Origin: an uncultured Erysipelotrichaceae bacterium
Lineage (GTDB): Bacteria; Bacillota_I; Bacilli_A; RF39; UBA660
Reading direction: 5' to 3'
Length of the DNA: 6,740 nt
Assembly (NCBI GenBank): GCA_902803795.1
Contig: CADCRC010000058.1
Span: 1 to 6,740, forward strand
Part shown: positions 1-3,851 of the stretch, piece after piece
Numbering within the stretch: the first letter of the stretch is position 1
Layout: every line of letters begins with the position of its first letter
Program-made: the position numbers and the translations under genes
The notes under the pieces: generated by a model
What the model was told of the DNA's origin: nothing
Databases searched by the model: none
Seen by the model: only the letters and a program-made list of their open reading frames with translations

Positions 1-20
1 GGCAGTTTTATGTATAGAAA

Positions 21-69
21 CATGTTTTTAAATATGAAACATGGTTAAATGACCTATTCCTAAATAGGT
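21..69 (+). other. two consecutive hairpins in the leader of the ART-like gene
   Basis: Two perfect inverted repeats lie here. CATGTTT (21-27) pairs with AAACATG (37-43) around a 9-nt loop. ACCTATT (52-58) pairs with AATAGGT (63-69) around the 4-nt loop CCTA. Neither is followed by a T run, so they do not look like intrinsic terminators. Together with the hairpin at 78-96 they give three successive stem-loops before the gene at 115, which suggests a structured 5' untranslated region or a row of protein-binding dyads. No known riboswitch was recognised. Confidence 0.45.
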
Positions 70-75
70 GTCCAC

Positions 76-108
76 CCATTGCGAATCAATCGCAGTTTTA
101 GAAAGGAA
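76..108 (+). repeat. shared leader repeat, copy 1 (hairpin plus ribosome binding site)
   Basis: This 33-nt stretch matches 2160-2192 at 29 of 33 positions. It contains a hairpin, ATTGCGA (78-84) with TCGCAGT (90-96, one T-G pair), loop ATCAA, then the common segment CAGTTTTAGAAAG and the Shine-Dalgarno-like AAAGGAAG (102-109) that serves the ATG at 115. Of the four differences from copy 2, two fall in the hairpin loop, one breaks a stem pair in copy 2, and one lies in the ribosome binding site. The downstream genes are unrelated, so the similarity is a property of the leader and not of gene duplication. Its role is unknown: shared regulatory RNA, recombination site or dispersed genomic repeat. 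Confidence 0.65.
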
Positions 109-114
109 GTAAAT

Positions 115-975
115 ATGAACAAAGAAAAAGAATTTAAAAAAGATGACTATATTAGAATTGTAAAGGAAAAGTTAAAAGATAATTCAAATATCATGCTAGA
201 GCAAATAGACAGATATTATAAAGCCAAAGATTATACTCTTCCAACTTGCAAGTATAAAGTTGGAGATGATGTTAAATTATTAAAAGGAACACTACTACAT
301 GGTACATATAAAAATATTGATGGATTAAAGAAAATTTTAGATGATGGTTTAATATCTAGTTGGTTTATAGATGGAAGATTGTCAAAATATCCAAGTTCTA
401 TTGGTGTATGGAATATAAAAGAAGATTATTTACTAAAAGACTACATAAATTTCTATTCTGGAGGGACTATTTTATATAGTGGTATATTCGAAAATGGTAT
501 AGATACTCAAACTAATAAGACAGCTGTTATTCCTTATAATGATATGAATAATATTATTAATATTATTACTAGTGTTGATTGCCATATGTGGACTTTGGAG
601 CAAACAAAAGAAGCAAGATTTATGCCTAGTTTAGTCCAAGATAGAGTTCAAATTGGTATTATTTTTAATGGAAATAATGATTATACAAAGGAATTATTAA
701 AAGGAGATATATTAAATCCTAATTTTATTAGTGATGATAATGTTAAAGAATTTGTTAATCCAGATTATTATGAAAAGTTTTTAAAACACAGAAAAAATAA
801 AGATGATTTTTTTACAGATCGTGAAAGTGCTATTCTTTTTGGGATTCCAGCTAATTTAATTGAAGGTATATTAGTTGGTAGAAAATATGAAAAAGATAAT
901 AAGATATTAAATGAGATAAAAGAATTAATACCAAATTGCTATATATGCAATTTAGATGGTAAGGTAATATTCTAG
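115..975 (+). CDS. putative ADP-ribosyltransferase-fold protein
   Basis: A 286-residue cytoplasmic protein with no signal peptide or membrane segment. The ATG at 115 is chosen because AAAGGAAG (102-109) sits just upstream. The in-frame TTG at 79 would translate a leader repeat that also occurs at 2160, where it is out of frame with the following gene. After a charged, helical N-terminus (about 1-55) comes LLHGT (His62-Gly63-Thr64) followed by a leucine-rich stretch and Asp-Asp-Gly-Leu. This resembles the His-Gly-Thr first strand and following helix of PARP/DarT-like ADP-ribosyltransferases. Near the C-terminus, Arg236-Glu237 precede a hydrophobic segment of the form IPxxLIEGILVG, resembling the strand carrying the catalytic Glu in such enzymes. 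If the fold is right, it would transfer ADP-ribose from NAD+ to an unknown target. Motif recognition is by eye; the middle tyrosine/serine motif was not placed, so this could be another conserved hypothetical family. It is followed by a structured intergenic region. Confidence 0.5.
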   Translation: MNKEKEFKKDDYIRIVKEKLKDNSNIMLEQIDRYYKAKDYTLPTCKYKVGDDVKLLKGTLLHGTYKNIDGLKKILDDGLISSWFIDGRLSKYPSSIGVWNIKEDYLLKDYINFYSGGTILYSGIFENGIDTQTNKTAVIPYNDMNNIINIITSVDCHMWTLEQTKEARFMPSLVQDRVQIGIIFNGNNDYTKELLKGDILNPNFISDDNVKEFVNPDYYEKFLKHRKNKDDFFTDRESAILFGIPANLIEGILVGRKYEKDNKILNEIKELIPNCYICNLDGKVIF

Positions 976-983
976 AATATAAG

Positions 984-989
984 TATAAT
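984..989 (+). promoter_or_regulatory. candidate -10 box for the structured RNA
   Basis: A perfect TATAAT lies 9 nt after the stop codon of the ART-like gene. It would place a transcription start near 996, directly before the first stem-loop of the structured region (stem begins at 997). No -35 box is visible at 16-18 nt upstream and there is no TG extension. In such AT-rich DNA a lone TATAAT can arise by chance, so this is only a candidate. Confidence 0.3.
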
Positions 990-995
990 GTGATA

Positions 996-1171
996 ACTAT
1001 ATGTTCTTTAACATAGAACCGGTATAGTACTAGGATAATAAGAACATATTCTATTACCCTAGTACAGCCCTAGACAATATGTTCTTCGCCCCAGAACATG
1101 GCATGTCGAATGTGTCTGTTTATTAATGAAGAAATAATGCGATGAATCCCTTATAAAATAAGGTTTTTTTT
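996..1171 (+). ncRNA. putative structured small RNA of about 175 nt
   Basis: The stretch between the ART-like gene and the KilA-N gene folds by eye into consecutive, non-overlapping elements. Stem-loop 1 (997-1027): CTATA/TATAG outside GTTCT/AGAAC, loop TTAACAT. Stem-loop 2 (1028-1064, extendable to 1027/1065): GTACTAGG (1027-1034) with CCTAGTAC (1058-1065), then TAATA/TATTA and GAA/TTC, loop CATA, with one mismatch and one bulged A. Stem-loop 3 (1071-1118): AGACA/TGTCT outside ATGTTCT/AGAACAT, with the C-rich loop TCGCCCC. An intrinsic terminator ends it at 1171. A TATAAT sits just before it. No open reading frame of note is present and the DNA is visibly less AT-rich than the flanking genes. 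It matches no RNA family I recognise. It could be a free small RNA or the 3' untranslated tail of the upstream mRNA. The C-rich loop resembles the exposed C-rich loops of some Gram-positive regulatory RNAs, but a target is not evident. Confidence 0.45.
1149..1171 (+). terminator. intrinsic terminator after the structured RNA
   Basis: A perfect 6-bp stem CCTTAT/ATAAGG (1149-1154 with 1158-1163), loop AAA, is followed at once by eight T residues (1164-1171). The stem is short and mostly A-T, but the uninterrupted T run makes it a good Rho-independent terminator for + strand transcription from the ART-like gene or the structured RNA. It insulates the KilA-N gene from upstream readthrough. Confidence 0.8.
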
Positions 1172-1187
1172 GTATATAATTAGTAAT

Positions 1188-1224
1188 GTTCGATATTGAC
1201 TATCAAACAAGTGTATGATAACAT
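1188..1224 (+). promoter_or_regulatory. candidate promoter and operator-like dyad before the KilA-N gene
   Basis: TTGACT (1196-1201) with TAACAT (1219-1224) at 17-nt spacing forms a moderate promoter candidate. The -35 box is centred in an inverted repeat, GTTCGATA (1188-1195) and TATCAAAC (1201-1208), matching in seven of eight pairs around TTGAC. A dyad over the -35 region is a typical arrangement for a repressor operator in phage-derived genes. The predicted start would fall near 1231, on top of the ribosome binding site AAGGAGG (1231-1237), which would make the leader very short. An alternative -10, TATAAT at 1175-1180, lacks a -35 box and overlaps the terminator tail. Confidence 0.4.
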
Positions 1225-1244
1225 GCTCGTAAGGAGGATTTGGT

Positions 1245-2051
1245 ATGGAAATAAGTGTAGATAATCAAATAATTAATTATGTAAAAATAGGTGATGAAGA
1301 TTATATATCGATTACTGATATGCTTAAATCAAAAGATGGTAACTTCTTTGTTACAGATTGGTTGAGAAATAGAAATACAGTAGAATTTTTAGGAATTTGG
1401 GAAGAACTTCATAATCCGACTTTTAATTATGGCGAATTCGCCATAATTAAAAGTCAAGCTGGTTTAAATAATTATAAGATTAGTGTCAAAGAATGGGTTG
1501 AGAAAACAAATGCAATAGGAATTACTTCTAAAGCAGGAAGATATGGAGGTACATATGCTCATAAAGATATTGCATTTGAATTTGGAATGTGGATTAGTCC
1601 AAAATTCAAATTATTATTAATAAAAGAATTTGAAAGATTAAAAAAAGAAGAACAAAAACAATTAGAATGGAGCGCTAAAAGAGAACTATCAAAGATAAAT
1701 TATAGAATTCATACGGATGCAATAAAAAATAGATTAATTCCTATCAAATTAACTAAGGATCAAATTAATATTATATATGCAGAAGAAGCAGATGTTCTTA
1801 ATATGGCTTTATTCGGAATGACTGCAAAAGATTGGAAGAATGCTAATCCTGATTTAAAAGGGAATATTAGAGATTATGCATCACTAAATGAACTTATATG
1901 CTTAGCAAACCTAGAAAATATAAATTCAGTTTTTATAAATGATGGTATTAATCAATCAGTTAGACTTGAAAGATTGAATAAAATTGCTATATCTCAGATG
2001 AAAATTTTAAATAATAATGATATTATATATTTGGATGATGTAAATAGATAA
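1245..2051 (+). CDS. KilA-N domain-containing protein (phage/antirepressor type)
   Basis: A 268-residue protein whose N-terminal half is a KilA-N domain, a DNA-binding fold common in phages, prophages and large DNA viruses. The family hallmarks are visible: an N-terminal segment ending in YISITDML (about 20-27), the WLRNRNTVEFLGIWE region (39-53), KEWVEKTNAIGI (82-93), and the core GRYGGTYAHKDIAFEFGMW (98-116), followed by SPKFKLLLIKEFERLK (118-133). A charged linker (134-145) leads to a C-terminal domain (about 150-257) with the ADVLNMALFGMTAKDWK and GNIRDYASLNEL segments that I recall accompanying KilA-N in gut Bacillota proteins. The ATG at 1245 has AAGGAGG at 1231-1237. Role is probably DNA binding, perhaps antirepression or control of a prophage-like element. 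No integrase, capsid or lysis genes are visible nearby. Residues 58-71 are encoded by a perfect 38-bp palindrome. Confidence 0.92.
   Translation: MEISVDNQIINYVKIGDEDYISITDMLKSKDGNFFVTDWLRNRNTVEFLGIWEELHNPTFNYGEFAIIKSQAGLNNYKISVKEWVEKTNAIGITSKAGRYGGTYAHKDIAFEFGMWISPKFKLLLIKEFERLKKEEQKQLEWSAKRELSKINYRIHTDAIKNRLIPIKLTKDQINIIYAEEADVLNMALFGMTAKDWKNANPDLKGNIRDYASLNELICLANLENINSVFINDGINQSVRLERLNKIAISQMKILNNNDIIYLDDVNR
1418..1455. repeat. perfect 38-bp palindrome inside the KilA-N gene
   Basis: Positions 1418-1436 are the exact reverse complement of 1437-1455, with no loop. The sequence starts GACTTTTAATTATGGCG, is centred on GGCGAATTCGCC, and ends with the mirror image. It encodes Pro58 (last base) through Gln71 (first base). 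The centre uses GGC for Gly63 and GCC for Ala66. These are the only GGC and GCC codons I found in this gene, which otherwise uses GGT/GGA/GGG and GCT/GCA. In RNA the same stretch would form a long hairpin inside the coding region. Function unknown. Confidence 0.9.
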
Positions 2052-2055
2052 TTTC

Positions 2056-2159
2056 GACTATGCAAATAACCCACAGACTAGTTTAGTAGTTCGTTGGTAG
2101 TATCCATGCAAAGATCCACAGTCATATAAAAAATGACTACGCAAAGACCCACGGTCTAG
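2056..2159. repeat. cluster of three degenerate direct repeats
   Basis: Three related copies occur between the KilA-N stop and the second leader repeat, with cores at 2061-2078 (TGCAAATAACCCACAGAC), 2107-2123 (TGCAAAGATCCACAGTC) and 2140-2156 (CGCAAAGACCCACGGTC). The approximate consensus is YGCAAAKAYCCACRGTC. Copies 1 and 3 are both flanked by GACTA on the left and CTAG/CTAG-like sequence on the right. The leader repeat at 2160 is a plausible diverged fourth copy (TGCGAGTCCATCACAGT). Linkers form small hairpins: ACTA/TAGT (2077-2088), AGTCAT/ATGACT (2120-2138), and AGACC/GGTCT (2145-2157) within copy 3. Spacings are irregular (46 and 33 nt), so this is not a CRISPR array. No terminator with a T run is present. 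Confidence 0.6.
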
Positions 2160-2192
2160 CCATTGCGAGTCCATCACAGTTTTAGAAAGAAA
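2160..2192 (+). repeat. shared leader repeat, copy 2
   Basis: This stretch matches 76-108 at 29 of 33 bases and has the same position relative to a start codon, ending a few bases before the ATG at 2200. The hairpin ATTGCGA/TCACAGT (2162-2168 with 2174-2180) keeps its shape but with one C-A mismatch. The ribosome binding segment is weaker than in copy 1 (AGAAAGAAA instead of AGAAAGGAA), so the downstream small gene may be translated less efficiently. Confidence 0.65.
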
Positions 2193-2199
2193 ATAATAT

Positions 2200-2421
2200 A
2201 TGAAAAAAGAAAAGAAATTAAAAGAAGAAGAAAATAATAATAAAGATGATAATAATAGCTACTGGATAGCTATTGGAATGTGTATAGGTGTAAGTGTTGG
2301 TACATCAATTGGTGTTTCTACTAATAATATAGGTTTATGTGTACCTATTGGACTTGTTATTGGACTGTGTATTGGAGTATTGTTATCTAATAATAATGGT
2401 AATGAAAAAAATAGAAACTAG
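2200..2421 (+). CDS. small glycine-zipper two-segment membrane protein
   Basis: A 73-residue protein with a highly charged, Lys/Glu/Asn/Asp-rich N-terminus (1-19), two hydrophobic segments (about 22-40 and 44-62) and a short Asn-rich polar tail. Glycines are spaced every fourth residue: Gly26, 30, 34, 38 in the first segment and Gly51, 55, 59 in the second, the pattern of a glycine zipper that packs helices tightly. The segments IAIGMCIGVSVG and VPIGLVIGLCIG look like an internal duplication. Similar short glycine-zipper proteins are widespread in Bacillota with no assigned function. The start at 2200 follows a weak AGAAAG motif (2184-2189). Possible roles are oligomeric membrane protein, pore or holin-like factor, but the sequence alone does not choose between them. 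It shares its leader with the ART-like gene at 115. Confidence 0.75.
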   Translation: MKKEKKLKEEENNNKDDNNSYWIAIGMCIGVSVGTSIGVSTNNIGLCVPIGLVIGLCIGVLLSNNNGNEKNRN

Positions 2422-2628
2422 AATATGATATGTTGAGAGTGTATGTTTGTTATATATTAGAAACTAACTAAGACTCTTATTTTATATGTATTTTTATTTT
2501 TTTTTGATAAATATCTTAAAAAAATAGCATATATAGATATTGATTTTGTATAAATTAGTTTGTGTTTGTTATATTATTAATTAGTAAATTAGATTTTTTA
2601 AAATATATTGAAGGAGTGAGTTTGGAGT
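2422..2628 (+). promoter_or_regulatory. AT-rich intergenic region with an extended -10 candidate
   Basis: This very AT-rich gap separates the accessory left part from the chromosomal-looking genes. The best promoter candidate for the gene at 2629 is an extended -10, TGTTATATT at 2567-2575, with only a poor -35 upstream. The 11-mer GTTTGTTATAT occurs twice (2445-2455 and 2564-2574), so a second similar -10 lies at about 2448-2456. A long A/T inverted repeat around 2495-2526 could act as a weak terminator for the small gene at 2200, but it has no G-C clamp. No gene was seen. Confidence 0.35.
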
Positions 2629-3114
2629 ATGAATGAATTTAAGATAAATAAAATATCTAAATCTAATTTTTTTAAGATAAATGAAGATAATGTTATGTTT
2701 ATTACAAATCCTGGAAGAATGGGAGATGAGGATGGTTCAACTTTTATTGTAAAAGATAATGATTATTTAATTATATATAGAGTTGATGGTTGGATTTATC
2801 CTACTAGGAATGATAAAAATGAAAATATTATAACATTATCTGAATTTGCTAATCAATTTCCAAAATGGTATGATGCTTGGAAGAATTCCAAAGATAAAAA
2901 TTATAGTGATAAGTATCAATATTTATATATGGGATTTGGTAATGGATTATGTGTTGATAAAACTATTTATAATGAATTTGAACCTTATTTAAATGATTTG
3001 GTTACTGAGTGTTTAAATAATGAAAATGATGGAGTGATTTCATTTGCTATATATAAAGTATGGAAAAATGCTTTTATAAATATGGTTAATTCAAAGAAAT
3101 ATATTTTAAAATAA
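2629..3114 (+). CDS. conserved hypothetical protein, first gene of a pair with alkD
   Basis: A 161-residue, probably soluble protein without signal peptide or membrane segment. Features include NPGRMGDEDGSTFI (27-40), a short beta-rich stretch ending RVDGWIYP (51-58), QFPKWYDAWKNSKDK (76-90), and YLYMGFGNGLCVD (98-110). This last segment is glycine-rich and aromatic, and looks like the most conserved part. I recall similar proteins in Bacillota but no function. The start has AAGGAG (2611-2616) at a rather long 12-nt spacing, plus GGAG directly before the ATG. The alkylation repair gene begins 11 nt after its stop, so both are almost certainly on one transcript. No catalytic motif was recognised. 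Confidence 0.8.
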   Translation: MNEFKINKISKSNFFKINEDNVMFITNPGRMGDEDGSTFIVKDNDYLIIYRVDGWIYPTRNDKNENIITLSEFANQFPKWYDAWKNSKDKNYSDKYQYLYMGFGNGLCVDKTIYNEFEPYLNDLVTECLNNENDGVISFAIYKVWKNAFINMVNSKKYILK

Positions 3115-3125
3115 GAGGAGTTAGT

Positions 3126-3803
3126 ATGAGTGTTGTAATAAATGATTTAATTAAAATGCAAGATATTAAGTATAGAGATTTTCAAATTAAGTTAATACCT
3201 GGATATAATATTGATACTATGCTTGGAATTAGAACTACTGATCTTAGAAAATATGCTAAAGAATTAATTAAAAGTAATAATTATTTATCTTATTTAGATG
3301 ATTTACCTCATAAATATTTTGAAGAGAATCAATTAGAGGCTTTTATTATTTCTGAAATTAAAGATTATGATGTATGTATTAATTATATTAATAAGTTTTT
3401 ACCTTATGTAGATAATTGGGCTACATGTGATCAGATGTCTCCTAAGATTTTTAAAAAGAATCATTATAAATTAATTAATAATATAATGAAATGGATTAAT
3501 TCAGATAAGCCTTATACTATTAGATTTGGTATTGGAATGTTAATGCGATATTTTCTTGATGAAGATTTTAAAGAAGAGTATTTAAAAATAGTTTCATGTA
3601 TTAAATCTGATGAATATTATGTAAATATGATGATTGCTTGGTTTTTTGCAACTGCTTTAGCAAAACAATATGATAAGACTATTATTTATCTAGAAAATAA
3701 TAAATTAGATAAATGGATACATAATAAAACTATACAGAAAGCAATAGAAAGTTATCGTATTAGTCCTGATAAAAAAGAGTATTTAAAAAGTTTAAAAAAA
3801 TAA
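3126..3803 (+). CDS. alkD: AlkD-like DNA alkylation repair protein
   Basis: A 225-residue alpha-helical protein of the AlkC/AlkD HEAT-like repeat family, DNA glycosylases that remove cationic alkylated bases such as 3-methyladenine and 7-methylguanine. Family features are the GIRTTDLRKYAKEL segment (34-47), the DNWATCD motif (96-102) with Trp98 and Asp102, and YYVNMMIAWFFA (164-175) with Trp172. By spacing, Trp98, Asp102 and Trp172 plausibly correspond to the active-site Trp109, Asp113 and Trp187 described for Bacillus cereus AlkD; this mapping is inference without an alignment. Length is normal for the family. The ribosome binding site GAGGAG (3115-3120) lies in the 11-nt gap after the upstream gene, indicating co-transcription and coupled translation. 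No separate promoter is visible. Confidence 0.9.
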   Translation: MSVVINDLIKMQDIKYRDFQIKLIPGYNIDTMLGIRTTDLRKYAKELIKSNNYLSYLDDLPHKYFEENQLEAFIISEIKDYDVCINYINKFLPYVDNWATCDQMSPKIFKKNHYKLINNIMKWINSDKPYTIRFGIGMLMRYFLDEDFKEEYLKIVSCIKSDEYYVNMMIAWFFATALAKQYDKTIIYLENNKLDKWIHNKTIQKAIESYRISPDKKEYLKSLKK

Positions 3804-3826
3804 AGAGACTAGTATTAATAAATTTA

Positions 3827-3835
3827 TGTTATAAT
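3827..3835 (+). promoter_or_regulatory. extended -10 promoter before the ATPase gene
   Basis: TGTTATAAT is a perfect extended -10 (TGnTATAAT), but no -35 box is recognisable 17 nt upstream. It lies in the 48-nt gap after alkD. The predicted transcription start, near 3842, falls within the ribosome binding site GAGGTGG (3841-3847), so a transcript from here would have an almost absent leader. Readthrough from alkD is likely as well, since no terminator separates them. The gap is too short for an M-box-type magnesium riboswitch or a leader peptide. Confidence 0.5.
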
Positions 3836-3851
3836 CTTATGAGGTGGTAAT

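Noticed and set aside
79..114. TTG start adding 12 residues to the ART-like protein
   Set aside because: There is no ribosome binding site before it, the segment is the leader repeat also present at 2160 where its frame does not match the next gene, and ATG at 115 has a clear AAAGGAAG upstream.
996..1171. tRNA, 6S RNA or type III toxin-antitoxin RNA
   Set aside because: No cloverleaf or T-loop sequence, no single long bulged hairpin as in 6S RNA, and no tandem identical repeats followed by a ToxN-like gene.
1187..1219. Ten-codon reading frame before the KilA-N gene as a leader peptide
   Set aside because: No ribosome binding site precedes it, and it overlaps the proposed -35 box and dyad, so it is likely not transcribed from that promoter.
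1196..1219. Promoter formed by TTGACT and TATGAT
   Set aside because: The spacing is only 12 nt, too short for a housekeeping sigma factor; TAACAT at 17-nt spacing fits better although it is weaker.
2056..2192. CRISPR array
   Set aside because: The repeats are degenerate, the spacing is irregular, the units are too short and no cas gene is present.
1..2421. Intact prophage or insertion sequence
   Set aside because: Apart from the KilA-N protein there is no integrase, transposase, structural or lysis gene, and no terminal inverted repeats were found.
2495..2526. Intrinsic terminator after the glycine-zipper gene
   Set aside because: The inverted repeat consists of a T run and an A run with no G-C pairs, so a stable terminator hairpin is doubtful.
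3804..3851. M-box magnesium riboswitch before mgtA
   Set aside because: Only 48 nt separate alkD and mgtA, and the sequence is featureless apart from the promoter and ribosome binding site.
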